Shown piece after piece: positions 1-7,820 of a DNA stretch of 60,021 bases. Position numbers and translations under genes: made by a program. The stretch lies in assembly GCA_944391075.1 (NCBI GenBank), contig CALXSG010000006.1, positions 1 to 60,021 on the forward strand, written 5' to 3'. The notes under the pieces were generated by a model that saw nothing but the letters and a program-made list of their open reading frames with translations, ran no database searches and had not been told where the DNA came from. The DNA comes from an uncultured Rickettsiales bacterium (GTDB lineage Bacteria; Pseudomonadota; Alphaproteobacteria; Rickettsiales; UBA1997). Every line of letters begins with the position of its first letter. Position 1 is the first letter of the stretch.

Positions 1-177
1 GATGCTAAATTCTTGGATGACAAGATGGATAATGGTATTTCTGATTCTGGAAAGATGTATGGTTTCACAGGATCTAACACATCAGGTTCCAACGGTTGTG
101 TTTATAGTAATTCAACAAGTGTTATTCCAGATGAAACAGTTAGAGATTGTGGTGTAGCAATATCTATCGGTTTATAG
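1..177 (+). CDS. C-terminal fragment of a probable pseudopilin-type protein
   Basis: The window opens inside a reading frame that stays open in frame 1 and ends with TAG at 175-177, giving 58 residues. The tail is rich in Gly, Ser, Asn and Asp and has two cysteines (residues 33 and 50 of the fragment) that could form a C-terminal disulfide loop, a layout common in type IV pilin-like proteins. The DDKMDNG-type acidic segment and final SIGL also fit the tails of secreted pilin-like proteins of this lineage. The N-terminal prepilin signal would lie outside the window, so the family is inferred from the tail and from the two clear pseudopilins at 36382-37855. It could be another secreted protein. 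Confidence 0.45.
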   Translation, partial: DAKFLDDKMDNGISDSGKMYGFTGSNTSGSNGCVYSNSTSVIPDETVRDCGVAISIGL

Positions 178-199
178 TATAATTGTTAAATATAATATT

Positions 200-234
200 G
201 TCCTTTATATAGTTTTATATAAAGGACTTTTTTA
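200..234 (+). terminator. Rho-independent terminator
   Basis: A stem of about 12 bp (GTCCTTTATATA pairing with TATATAAAGGAC, loop GTTT) is followed by six T. It lies just after the stop of the gene fragment at 1-177 and ends that transcript. Confidence 0.85.
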
Positions 235-285
235 TTGAATTTTTAAATTTTTTATTTACTATATATAAAAATATTAATACTTATC

Positions 286-1140
286 ATGATGCAAAAAATA
301 AAGGATTTTTTTAAAAAAATATTTTTATTTATACCTTCGTATTTAAGGTTGTTTGTTTTATTGTTTTTTATATTTTTGTTATTATTTATTTTAAATGAGT
401 ATCTTTTAAAATCTAACAGTAATTCAAACGATTTAATAACTGATACTGTAAAAGTAAATAAAACAAATAACAATTTTCAAATAAAAGACAATACTACAAA
501 TAATACAACAATTAATGACGATAAAATAACAGGTGAAGTTAATGTCAATCTTGAAAGTGCGCCATCAAAGCCATCTTTAAGAAATAATAATACTAAATTA
601 GATAAAAACTTAGAACTTAAAGAAGAAGATTATTATTTTGGTGCAGAAGATGCAAAAGTTACTATTATTGAATATTCAAGTTATAATTGTCCACATTGTT
701 TGAGTCTTCATAATAATATTATGTCAAACTTAAAAAAGGATTATATTGATACTAATAAAGTAAAATATGCTAAAAAAGTTTTTATTCAAAAAAATTCTAT
801 GTTAGGCGTTTTACTTCCATATTGTGCAAAGCCAGAAAATAGATATAAACTAGTTGAAGATTTATATGCAAATCTTAGATCGTGGTTAGATAGTAGAAAA
901 CAAAAAGAAAAATTAGAAGTAATAGCACTTCAAAATGGTTTTACAAAACAAGAATTTAATGATTGTATGAAAAATGCTGAACTTGTTAATAAAATAATCA
1001 AAAATCAACAACAAGAAGCTAGAAAACTTAAAATTTTTTCTACACCAACATTATTTATCAATAATCAAAGAATTACAGGTAGTAAATCTTATGATAAAAT
1101 AAAAACAATTATAGAGGAAGAACTTGCTGCAAATAATTAG
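286..1140 (+). CDS. Membrane-anchored DsbA-like thiol oxidoreductase
   Basis: This 284-residue protein has one N-terminal membrane helix (about residues 14-40), an Asn/Thr-rich linker (about 41-110) and a C-terminal thioredoxin-fold domain of the DsbA type. The redox motif CPHC is at 135-138 after a YFGAEDAKVTIIEYSSY strand, and the cis-proline segment STPTLFINN lies near residue 254. The helix should hold the domain on the periplasmic side, where DsbA-like proteins form or shuffle disulfides, for example in secreted pilin-like proteins with cysteine pairs. A second ATG directly follows the first. The next gene overlaps its 3' end by 17 bp and encodes a related protein, so the two are probably translated as a pair. 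Confidence 0.85.
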   Translation: MMQKIKDFFKKIFLFIPSYLRLFVLLFFIFLLLFILNEYLLKSNSNSNDLITDTVKVNKTNNNFQIKDNTTNNTTINDDKITGEVNVNLESAPSKPSLRNNNTKLDKNLELKEEDYYFGAEDAKVTIIEYSSYNCPHCLSLHNNIMSNLKKDYIDTNKVKYAKKVFIQKNSMLGVLLPYCAKPENRYKLVEDLYANLRSWLDSRKQKEKLEVIALQNGFTKQEFNDCMKNAELVNKIIKNQQQEARKLKIFSTPTLFINNQRITGSKSYDKIKTIIEEELAANN

Positions 1141-1840
1141 TGAATATATTTGGCCTAAACTTAAAATTATTTTAATTGTGGTAGGGGTTGTTGTTGCTAT
1201 TTATTTTTATATTGATTTTAGAAAAGATAGTTGGGAAAAATATAGTACTAAATTAAATTACAAAAAAAATCTTTTTGAACAAATTATGGCAAAACTTAAT
1301 GATGTAAGCAAGGATAAAAATATTCTTGGTTATGATGATGCTAAAATTAATATTATTGAATATGTAAATGTTACTTGCCCTTACTCTTCAAGATTTCACA
1401 AACAAAATTATAAAAGAATTGTTAAAGATTTTGTTAAAACGCATAAAGCAAAGTATGTTATAAGAGTTGCACTAGCAAGTGATCAATCAAGGATAATGTC
1501 TAGAATTTTTAATTGTATTCAAAATAGTGAATTAGCTTATGCTTTTTTAAATAATTGCATGTTATATCGTAATAATTGGATTTACTTAAACGGTGAGAAG
1601 CAGAAAGAAGCTTTATTAAAAATTGCTAAATTTGTAAATATTAGTGATAACGAATTTTATGCTTGTTATAATAATACAGCCTTAGATGGGGCGCTTAAAT
1701 CAAAAGAGATGGAGGAGATGAAGTATTTTTCATATGTGTCAACTCCTATGGTTATAATTAATCAAGATATACTTAGTGGTAATATAGAATATACTAAGTT
1801 AGAAAAATTAGCTAATAAAGCTTACAGAAAAGCAAAATAA
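1124..1840 (+). CDS. Membrane-anchored DsbA-like protein with a single active-site cysteine (CPYS)
   Basis: The 238-residue protein has an N-terminal membrane helix (about 13-30) and a DsbA/thioredoxin-like domain. At the redox motif position it reads C85-P-Y-S88, so the second cysteine is replaced by serine, while the cis-proline segment STPMVIIN is kept. The chosen start is TTG at 1124, because AGAGGAAG lies 3 bases upstream and because a later ATG would remove the membrane helix. It overlaps the preceding CPHC gene by 17 bp. A one-cysteine DsbA-like domain cannot cycle a normal intramolecular disulfide. It may act as an isomerase or chaperone, or work with its neighbour. That role is inferred. 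Confidence 0.75.
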   Translation: MLQIISEYIWPKLKIILIVVGVVVAIYFYIDFRKDSWEKYSTKLNYKKNLFEQIMAKLNDVSKDKNILGYDDAKINIIEYVNVTCPYSSRFHKQNYKRIVKDFVKTHKAKYVIRVALASDQSRIMSRIFNCIQNSELAYAFLNNCMLYRNNWIYLNGEKQKEALLKIAKFVNISDNEFYACYNNTALDGALKSKEMEEMKYFSYVSTPMVIINQDILSGNIEYTKLEKLANKAYRKAK

Positions 1841-1841
1841 T

Positions 1842-2402
1842 TTATGACTTTTTTAAAACGGTAGTTAAAAATAAATCTCTGTTATTAAGCATTAAATTGG
1901 CTTTTCCAACAATTCTATCACATATATTTTCAAGTTTAACTCTTTCATCTTCTGTAAATTTATTTAATACAAAATTTACAATATCATTTTCATATTTAGG
2001 TCTTCCTATTCCAATTCTAATTCTATGATAGTCTTTACCAATCATTTCATCTATACTTTTTATACCATTATGTCCTGCTGAACCACCACCTGTCTTAAAT
2101 TTCATCTTACCAAGTTCTAAGTCCATATCGTCTTGAAATACATAAATATTTTCTAATGGTATTTTGTAAAATTTTGCAACTTCTGATACAGCTATACCTG
2201 ATTTATTCATATATGTTTGTGGTTTTATTAAAATAATTTTTGCGCCATTGATATAACCTGTAAAAATTTCTGAATGGAATTTTTTTGTATCATACGATAA
2301 ATCATATTCTCTTATCATTTTATCAGCTATTAAAAAACCAACATTGTGTCTTGTATTATCGTATTCTTCTCCAACATTACCTAAACAAACAAATAAATAC
2401 AT
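1842..2402 (-). CDS. pth: Peptidyl-tRNA hydrolase
   Basis: Pth cleaves peptidyl-tRNA released from stalled ribosomes and recycles the tRNA in the cytoplasm. The 186-residue protein shows the family residues N9 (LGNVG), H19 (RHNVGF), the acidic pair in QDDMDL (91-92) and N112 in GGGSAGHNG. The frame is open for 19 further codons upstream to 2459, but the conserved N-terminus starts at the ATG at 2402 and the length then matches the family. The usual LGNPG loop reads LGNVG here, a mild oddity. The stop lies one base from the stop of the converging DsbA-like gene, with no visible terminator between them. Confidence 0.93.
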   Translation of the reverse strand: MYLFVCLGNVGEEYDNTRHNVGFLIADKMIREYDLSYDTKKFHSEIFTGYINGAKIILIKPQTYMNKSGIAVSEVAKFYKIPLENIYVFQDDMDLELGKMKFKTGGGSAGHNGIKSIDEMIGKDYHRIRIGIGRPKYENDIVNFVLNKFTEDERVKLENICDRIVGKANLMLNNRDLFLTTVLKKS

Positions 2403-2578
2403 GATATTATAATTAATAAAATATGTTTTTATTTTTAAAAAGTTAAAAAAATAAGTCAATATCTTATTTTAAATAGTAAAATCAGTTTATTTATCTATAA
2501 AATAATAATTCTTAAAGAACTCAATAAATTTAATATATGAAATAAAAAATAAAAATATAAAAAAATTTACTTTTTTGC

Positions 2579-2630
2579 TTGACTTTCCATAAAATTAATA
2601 TTAAAACCATAATATACCATAAAATACCAT
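2579..2630 (+). promoter_or_regulatory. mraZ promoter with a three-copy 10-bp-phased operator (variant MraZ box)
   Basis: A -35 element TTGACT (2579-2584) is followed after 17 bp by a weak -10 TAAAAC (2602-2607). From 2606 the sequence ACCAT recurs at 2606, 2616 and 2626, exactly 10 bp apart, with a further CCAT at 2587. Read on the minus strand this is TGGT plus one base, then five bases, three times over, which is the architecture of MraZ boxes (TGGGN-N5 repeats) with T in place of the last G. The repeats straddle the expected transcription start, a good place for autorepression by MraZ. Binding is inferred from the spacing. Confidence 0.55.
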
Positions 2631-2672
2631 AAAATGTATTTTATAGCGTTAATATAAGGAAATGAGGAGTTT

Positions 2673-3122
2673 ATGGCTTTATTTTTGTCAACATTTGAAA
2701 ACAAAGTAGATAATAAGGGCAGGGTATCTGTTCCTTCTCAGTTCCGTAGTATGATGTATGGTAAAGATTTTTCAGGGATTGTAATTTATCAATCATCAAT
2801 TAATAAATGTATAGAAGGTTGTAGTATAGAAAGAATACAAAAATTAAGTGAAATGATTGATGATTTAGATCCAACATCTAAAGAACGTGATGCATTTGCA
2901 GCTGTTATTTTAGGTGGTGCAGCACAATTACCATTCGACTCTGATGGTAGAGTTATATTACCTAAGAATCTTATGGAATTTGCTGGTATAAAAGATAAAG
3001 CTACTTTTATTGGAAAAGGACAAACATTTGAGATATGGGAGCCTGAAATGTTTAATGAATATCTTAAAAATGCAAAAGAGCAAATTAAGAATAATCCATT
3101 TTCAATAAAAAAGTTATCTTAA
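2673..3122 (+). CDS. mraZ: Transcriptional regulator MraZ
   Basis: MraZ is a ring-forming DNA-binding protein with two SpoVT-AbrB-like halves that controls the division/cell wall cluster it heads. The protein has 149 residues, the usual size, with the family openings FLSTFENKVDNKGRVSVPSQFR in the first half and LPFDSDGRVILPKNL in the second. The start at 2673 is supported by GAGGAG a few bases upstream. rsmH follows after 132 bp, as in most bacteria. Regulation is probably by its own product through the phased repeats at 2606-2630. Confidence 0.95.
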   Translation: MALFLSTFENKVDNKGRVSVPSQFRSMMYGKDFSGIVIYQSSINKCIEGCSIERIQKLSEMIDDLDPTSKERDAFAAVILGGAAQLPFDSDGRVILPKNLMEFAGIKDKATFIGKGQTFEIWEPEMFNEYLKNAKEQIKNNPFSIKKLS

Positions 3123-3211
3123 AAGGGCGGTAATTTTTGGGAAAAAGGGCGGTAAAACATTTTTGGGAGAATTAGTTAGTATTTGGGAGACTTCTAACTT
3201 AGCTTTACCGC
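3121..3211 (+). promoter_or_regulatory. G-rich repeat leader between mraZ and rsmH
   Basis: This interval has G-runs that stand out in such AT-rich DNA. AAAAGGGCGGTAA occurs at 3121-3133 and again at 3143-3155, a period of 22 bp. TTTGGGA recurs at 3136, 3162 and 3182. The downstream TTTACCGC (3204-3211) is the exact complement of GCGGTAAA at 3149-3156, and of GCGGTAA at 3127-3133, so two upstream copies could compete for one partner. A second stem AGTTAG/CTAACT lies inside (about 3174-3199). This could be an RNA switch or attenuator in front of rsmH, or extra MraZ sites (TGGGA). The function is not known. Confidence 0.4.
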
Positions 3212-3254
3212 TAGTTATAAATTAGAATATTATTAAAAAAAGTCAAGTATAAAA

Positions 3255-4166
3255 ATGAAAAATTTGGAGTATCATGTACCAGTAATGTTAAAAGAAGTTA
3301 TGGAGTACTTGAAACCAAGTGATAATAAAATATATGTTGACTGTACATTTGGGGCAGGTGGCTATGCTAGGGAAATACTTGATAAATCTAATTGCAAGCT
3401 TATTGGGCTTGACAGAGATGAGACTGTAAAAGTTTTTGCTGATGATGTAAAAACGCAGTTTGGAGATAGGTTTGAATTTTATAATATAAAATATAGTAAT
3501 ATAGAAAATATATTAAATGGTAGAAAAGTTGATGGTCTTGTACTTGATGTGGGTGTATCATCAATGCAAATTGATAACGCGGATAGAGGCTTTTCTTTTC
3601 AAAAAAATTCAAAACTAGATATGAGAATGGGTGAAAATTCTATTTCTGCTTATGATATTATAAATAATTATACAGAAGAGGAAATAGCAAATATAATCTA
3701 TAATTATGGTGATGAAGTAAAAAGTAGACATATAGCTAAAAAAATTGTTGAGAGTAGAAAAGTAAAACCAATAGAGACAACTTTTGAATTAGCTGATATA
3801 GTTAGATCTTTTTATTTAGGCAAAAGAGGAAAAATAGACCCAGCTACAAAAACATTTCAAGCAATTAGAATTGCAGTTAATGATGAGTTGAATGAATTAA
3901 AAAAAATATTAAGTATTTCTAAAAAGATTTTAAATAAAGATGGAAGGTTAGTTGTTGTTTCTTTTCATTCTTTAGAAGATAAAATTGTTAAAGATTTTAT
4001 TAAAGAAGAAACAAATAAAGGCAAGAAAAATGATAAATATTCTAATATAAAGTTAGAAAGTGATTTTGAATTATTAACAAAAAAAGCTGTTGTACCTAGT
4101 GAGGAAGAAGTAGAGAAGAATGTAAGGTCTAGATCAGCTAAATTGAGGGCTTTAAAAAAATGTTAA
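3255..4166 (+). CDS. rsmH: 16S rRNA (cytosine-1402 N4) methyltransferase
   Basis: RsmH (MraW) methylates C1402 of 16S rRNA using S-adenosylmethionine. The 303-residue protein starts with the conserved EYHVPVMLKEV segment, has the SAM-binding stretch VDCTFGAGGYARE at about 28-40, and ends with the family tail RSRSAKLRALKK. The ATG at 3255 gives the normal start, though no strong ribosome site is seen. It is the second gene of the division cluster and overlaps ftsL by 7 bp, which indicates coupled translation. Confidence 0.95.
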   Translation: MKNLEYHVPVMLKEVMEYLKPSDNKIYVDCTFGAGGYAREILDKSNCKLIGLDRDETVKVFADDVKTQFGDRFEFYNIKYSNIENILNGRKVDGLVLDVGVSSMQIDNADRGFSFQKNSKLDMRMGENSISAYDIINNYTEEEIANIIYNYGDEVKSRHIAKKIVESRKVKPIETTFELADIVRSFYLGKRGKIDPATKTFQAIRIAVNDELNELKKILSISKKILNKDGRLVVVSFHSLEDKIVKDFIKEETNKGKKNDKYSNIKLESDFELLTKKAVVPSEEEVEKNVRSRSAKLRALKKC

Positions 4167-4549
4167 AACTTAAAAAGTTTTTTTCTATTTTAGAAAATGT
4201 TTTACTGATTATAGTTATAGTCTTAACTATTTCAGTATTTTATATAAGATATAAAATGTATAATATAACAAAAAATATGGCTTATCTTGATAAAAAAATT
4301 GAACAAATGCGTGATGATAAGAAAATTTTACAAGTTGAATTAACATATTTAACTTCAACAGAAAGACTTTTAGATTTAATAGAAAAAAATCCTAATATTC
4401 TTAATAATAAACAACTTGCAAGTATTAAACAGGTAAAAACAAAAGAGGAATTCAAAGCTTTCTCATTGGCTAAGGCGGTTAATAGCCCTTACAATAATAA
4501 AAAATATGCAAAAACATTAACAAATTTTATAATAGAAAATGACTTTTAA
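4160..4549 (+). CDS. ftsL: Cell division protein FtsL-like
   Basis: The 129-residue protein has a short cytoplasmic N-terminus, one membrane helix (about residues 11-29), then a helical, coiled-coil-prone periplasmic segment (about 35-75: MAYLDKKIEQMRDDKKILQVEL). That topology, the size and the position directly after rsmH are those of FtsL, which with FtsB and FtsQ bridges early and late divisome proteins and activates FtsWI. Sequence similarity in this family is weak, so synteny carries much of the call. The gene overlaps rsmH by 7 bp and the next gene by 11 bp. Confidence 0.75.
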   Translation: MLKLKKFFSILENVLLIIVIVLTISVFYIRYKMYNITKNMAYLDKKIEQMRDDKKILQVELTYLTSTERLLDLIEKNPNILNNKQLASIKQVKTKEEFKAFSLAKAVNSPYNNKKYAKTLTNFIIENDF

Positions 4550-5192
4550 AGAATTTAAAAAACCTATATTAGTATTTATATCTCTAACATTATTAACTGT
4601 TGGTATGATATTTTTTGTTGACGTTAATTTAGCTATTAATGTTCAAGATAATTTAAATGAGAGTGTTAAGCACGTATTTAATTATATAACGGAAGTTGGT
4701 TCATTTCCATATATATTTACTATAAATTTATTTTTATTGTTATTTTTCGCTTATATGTCAAAATTTAGTAAAAATAAAGAACAATATTTAGATAAATTAA
4801 ATTTATTAATATATGGCGCTTGTGGTGAAGTTGTAGCTTTAGCTGCAACTCAATCATTAAAATATTTCTTTGGTAGATCTCGTCCATTTAACTATTTTAA
4901 TGGCGATGCTGAGACTATGTTTACATTTTTTAATTTTGAACATGAATATGTTTCGTTTCCTTCTGGTCATTCATCAGGAATATGGGCATTAATAACATGT
5001 TTATTATTTGTTTTTAAGTATAATAAATATTCAAGATTTTTAATTGTTATTGGTCTTTTAATTTCTATTAGTAGAATTATATTAAATATGCATTTTTTGT
5101 CAGATGTATTTTTTGGCGCTGTGTTAAGTATATTTTTAACAAAATATACTGCATTATTATTATCTAAAACTAATATAAAAATCAAATTTTAG
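4539..5192 (+). CDS. PAP2-family membrane phosphatase
   Basis: This 217-residue polytopic membrane protein carries all three PAP2 motifs: K108-to-R115-P (KYFFGRSRP), PSGH at 141-144, and S178-R179...H185...D189 (SRIILNMHFLSD). Family members remove phosphate from lipid pyrophosphates or phosphates such as undecaprenyl pyrophosphate, phosphatidylglycerol phosphate or lipid A, at the outer face of the inner membrane. It overlaps ftsL by 11 bp, in the place where ftsI normally sits. Recycling of the undecaprenyl carrier would suit this position, but the substrate cannot be told from sequence. A terminator follows at 5224. Confidence 0.88.
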   Translation: MTFKEFKKPILVFISLTLLTVGMIFFVDVNLAINVQDNLNESVKHVFNYITEVGSFPYIFTINLFLLLFFAYMSKFSKNKEQYLDKLNLLIYGACGEVVALAATQSLKYFFGRSRPFNYFNGDAETMFTFFNFEHEYVSFPSGHSSGIWALITCLLFVFKYNKYSRFLIVIGLLISISRIILNMHFLSDVFFGAVLSIFLTKYTALLLSKTNIKIKF

Positions 5193-5223
5193 TTTATTAG
5201 TATTTATTTATAGTACTTGATTT

Positions 5224-5254
5224 ATACCCACTTATAATAGGTGGGTATTTTTAT
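5224..5254 (+). terminator. Rho-independent terminator after the division cluster
   Basis: ATACCCAC (5224-5231) pairs perfectly with GTGGGTAT (5241-5248), followed by a T-rich tail. It ends the mraZ-rsmH-ftsL-PAP2 transcript. Confidence 0.9.
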
Positions 5255-5341
5255 TTTACCTTAAATTTTTTTATTTTACTTGAAATTTTTTTAATTATTA
5301 CTATATATTATGTATGAATTTATTATTGTATACATAGTAAA

Positions 5342-6505
5342 ATGGAAAAAAGAGACTATTATGAAGTATTAGGGGTTGCAAAAACTGCTACTGATGATGA
5401 AATTAAAAAAGCTTATAGAAAAAAAGCTATGGAATTTCACCCCGATAGAAACCCTGGAAATAAAGAAGCCGAAGCTAAATTTAAAGAAGCTGCTGAGGCT
5501 TATGAAGTGTTAAAAGATGCTGACAAAAGAGCTGCGTATGATAAATACGGACATGCTGCATTTGATCCTAGCATGGGTGGTGCAGGTGGAGCAGGTGGTT
5601 TTGGCGGTTTCGGTGGTTTTAGACAATCTAACTTTAATGATTTTCAAGATATTTTTTCAGCTTTTGGAGATATATTTGGTGATTTTGGCGGACACGGTTT
5701 CAGTAGTAATGGAAGATCAAAAAGAAGCAGAGCCATGGATGGTTCTGATCTAAGATATAATGCTACAATTACATTACAAGAAGCTTTTGCAGGCACATCT
5801 ATTGATATTAATTTTACAGCACCTGTTGTTTGTCCTGTATGTAATGGTAGTGGTGCTGAACCAGGAAGCAAGCCTGATGTATGTCCTGATTGTGGTGGTA
5901 CAGGAACAGTTAGAAGACAACAAGGTTTTTTTGTAGTTGAAACAGCTTGTAAAAGATGTGGTGGAAGTGGTGAAATTAATAAAAACCCTTGTCATGAATG
6001 TAAAGGAAGTGGTAAAATTAATAAGAATAGAACACTTAATGTTAAAATTCCTGCTGGTGTGCAAGATGGTACTAGAATTAGAGTAGCAGGAGAGGGTGAA
6101 GCTGGTACAAAAGGCGGTAGAAACGGTGATTTATATGTATTTATTAATGTAAAGCAAGATAAATTTTTTACAAGAGAAGGTAATGATTTATTATGCGAAG
6201 TGCCTATTTTAGTTACAACAGCTATTTTAGGTGGTGAAATTGGAGTTAAACTTATCGAAGGCGGAGAAGCTGTTGTTAAAATTCCTGAAGGTACAAAATG
6301 TCAAACTAAATTTAGATTAAAAGGTAAAGGTATGCCAGTATTAAATGCGGGTGGCAGACGTGGTGATTTAATTGTTAAGGTTACAGTCGATATGCCTAAA
6401 CCTTCTAATCAAGAAGAAAAAGATTTATATTTAAAATTAGATAAAATTTTAAAAGAAAAAGAAACAAAAACAGAAAATAGCTTTTTTAAAAAATGGTTTA
6501 AATAA
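5342..6505 (+). CDS. dnaJ: Chaperone protein DnaJ (type I Hsp40)
   Basis: DnaJ delivers unfolded proteins to DnaK and stimulates its ATPase. The 387-residue protein has the J-domain with H33-P34-D35, a Gly/Phe-rich linker (about 78-125), and four zinc-binding repeats, CPVC at 164, CPDC at 181, CKRC at 203 and CHEC at 217, each continuing as GxG. The C-terminal substrate domains follow, so this is a full type I protein. A CTTGAAA -35-like element lies about 60 bp upstream of the start. dnaK is not in this window. The stop touches that of the converging tsaB. Confidence 0.97.
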   Translation: MEKRDYYEVLGVAKTATDDEIKKAYRKKAMEFHPDRNPGNKEAEAKFKEAAEAYEVLKDADKRAAYDKYGHAAFDPSMGGAGGAGGFGGFGGFRQSNFNDFQDIFSAFGDIFGDFGGHGFSSNGRSKRSRAMDGSDLRYNATITLQEAFAGTSIDINFTAPVVCPVCNGSGAEPGSKPDVCPDCGGTGTVRRQQGFFVVETACKRCGGSGEINKNPCHECKGSGKINKNRTLNVKIPAGVQDGTRIRVAGEGEAGTKGGRNGDLYVFINVKQDKFFTREGNDLLCEVPILVTTAILGGEIGVKLIEGGEAVVKIPEGTKCQTKFRLKGKGMPVLNAGGRRGDLIVKVTVDMPKPSNQEEKDLYLKLDKILKEKETKTENSFFKKWFK

Positions 6506-7108
6506 CTAATTTTTTCTTTTAGTAATTCCAGCCTCTTCTATATAAAGAGGCTCAATTTTTTCTGTAAAAATATTATGTTCCGCTTTATATTCAATTAATT
6601 CTAACCATTTTTCATTAGAAAAATTGGAAAAAATCATATTATCATTTAAAATATTTTTATCGTTTGTTAATATTTTTAAATTTTTATTTTTTTCTAAAAA
6701 ATCATTTATATCTTTTTTATAAATTACATAATAATTATTTTTATTTTGTATATAATATTTTACATTATTCAAATCTAAAATTACAACATCATGCTCTGTT
6801 TGATTAAAGCTAATTAATTCGAACATATTATTAGTAACAATCTTTTTATGTGTTGAAATTTGTATAGCTTTTAAAACGGCTAATGCGGTTTTTATTGAAG
6901 TAAAATTTCCAGGACCCGTTGTTGATGAAAAAATATCTATATCTTCGTATTTTAAATTATTTTCTTTAAGTAATTCATTAATTGATTTTACTAAAATCTC
7001 TGATTGTTTATTACTTTCAATAAACTTTGATATGATATTAGAACTTCCAATTCTTAGAATAATATTTATATTATTAGGTATAATATTAAAAGCTAAAATT
7101 TTTTGCAT
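6506..7108 (-). CDS. tsaB: tRNA threonylcarbamoyladenosine biosynthesis protein TsaB
   Basis: TsaB is the non-catalytic partner of TsaD in making t6A37 on ANN-decoding tRNAs. The 200-residue protein has the ASKHA-fold opening (ILAFNIIPNNINIILRI) and the diagnostic TTGPGNFTSIKTALAVLKA segment at about 88-107, equivalent to TGPGSFTGLRIGLA in relatives. It is divergent and Asn/Lys/Ile-rich. Its start faces aroK across a 100-bp divergent promoter region, and its stop abuts dnaJ. Confidence 0.85.
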   Translation of the reverse strand: MQKILAFNIIPNNINIILRIGSSNIISKFIESNKQSEILVKSINELLKENNLKYEDIDIFSSTTGPGNFTSIKTALAVLKAIQISTHKKIVTNNMFELISFNQTEHDVVILDLNNVKYYIQNKNNYYVIYKKDINDFLEKNKNLKILTNDKNILNDNMIFSNFSNEKWLELIEYKAEHNIFTEKIEPLYIEEAGITKRKN

Positions 7109-7114
7109 TATTTT

Positions 7115-7175
7115 ACTTGAATTTTATAATAACAATATTATATATAATTTATTGTATAATAATAATTATTCAAGT
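7115..7175. promoter_or_regulatory. Divergent tsaB/aroK promoter region with an inverted repeat
   Basis: ACTTGAAT (7115-7122) and its exact reverse complement ATTCAAGT (7168-7175) face each other about 45 bp apart. Each half contains a TTGAAT -35-like element pointing inward, and TATAAT/TATATA-like boxes lie between them. This is consistent with back-to-back promoters for tsaB and aroK. The exact start sites cannot be fixed by eye. Confidence 0.4.
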
Positions 7176-7208
7176 TATATTTTAGTTTATAAATAAATTT
7201 TAAGAAAA

Positions 7209-7763
7209 ATGGAAGAGAGAATACACCCTGCGAATAGAAAAACAATAATTTTAATTGGAATGATGGGAGCTGGTAAAACAACAACTGGTTTTACATTGGC
7301 ACAGAGACTTAATATTAAATTTGTTGATTCAGATAGAGAGATAGAAAAAGCTGAAGGTATGTCCATAGTTGATATATTCAATACTAAGGGTGAAGAATAT
7401 TTTAAAAAAATAGAAAGAAAAACTATCTCAAAAATCTTAAACAGTCATCAACCACAAGTTTTATCTATTGGAGGAAATGCTTTTGATGATAAAGATATTA
7501 GAGATTTAATTAAAGAAAAAGCTATTTCCGTATTATTAGAAGTTGAATTTGATGTATTACTTGAAAGAGTTAAAAGAAAGAATACTAGACCTTTATTAGA
7601 ACAAGGCGATAAAGAAGAAATTCTTAGAGAAATTTATGACAAAAAAATGCCTTTATATAGAGAAGCTGATATTGTTATAAATACAACATATTTAAATAGA
7701 GATACATCTATTAATGTTATTACAAGTTCCATAGCTCAATACATTAGAGACTATGGCAAATAA
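7209..7763 (+). CDS. aroK: Shikimate kinase
   Basis: Shikimate kinase phosphorylates shikimate with ATP in the aromatic amino acid pathway. The 184-residue protein has the P-loop GMMGAGKTT (17-25), the shikimate-binding acidic/basic segment VDSDREIE (39-46) and the lid segment KRKNTRPLL. The shikimate-binding GGGA loop reads G88-G89-N90-A, so the third Gly is Asn, which is unusual. The N-terminal extension before the P-loop (MEERIHPANRK) is like that of alphaproteobacterial AroK. aroB, the common partner, is not adjacent. A terminator follows at 7792. Confidence 0.92.
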   Translation: MEERIHPANRKTIILIGMMGAGKTTTGFTLAQRLNIKFVDSDREIEKAEGMSIVDIFNTKGEEYFKKIERKTISKILNSHQPQVLSIGGNAFDDKDIRDLIKEKAISVLLEVEFDVLLERVKRKNTRPLLEQGDKEEILREIYDKKMPLYREADIVINTTYLNRDTSINVITSSIAQYIRDYGK

Positions 7764-7791
7764 TATAAATTTATAATATTTATTTATATAT

Positions 7792-7820
7792 AAAATAGCT
7801 CCATTTAGAGCTATTTTTAT
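7792..7820. terminator. Terminator between aroK and the CRISPR locus, probably bidirectional
   Basis: AAAATAGCTC (7792-7801) pairs perfectly with GAGCTATTTT (7808-7817) over a six-base loop. A T-tail follows on the plus strand. On the minus strand the stem also ends in four T, so it could stop array transcripts arriving from the right. Confidence 0.8.

Noticed and set aside
252-473. Minus-strand open frame opposite the first DsbA-like gene
   Set aside because: It overlaps the membrane helix and Asn/Thr linker of a clear gene, has no start signal and consists of Phe/Ile/Asn runs typical of antisense AT-rich DNA.
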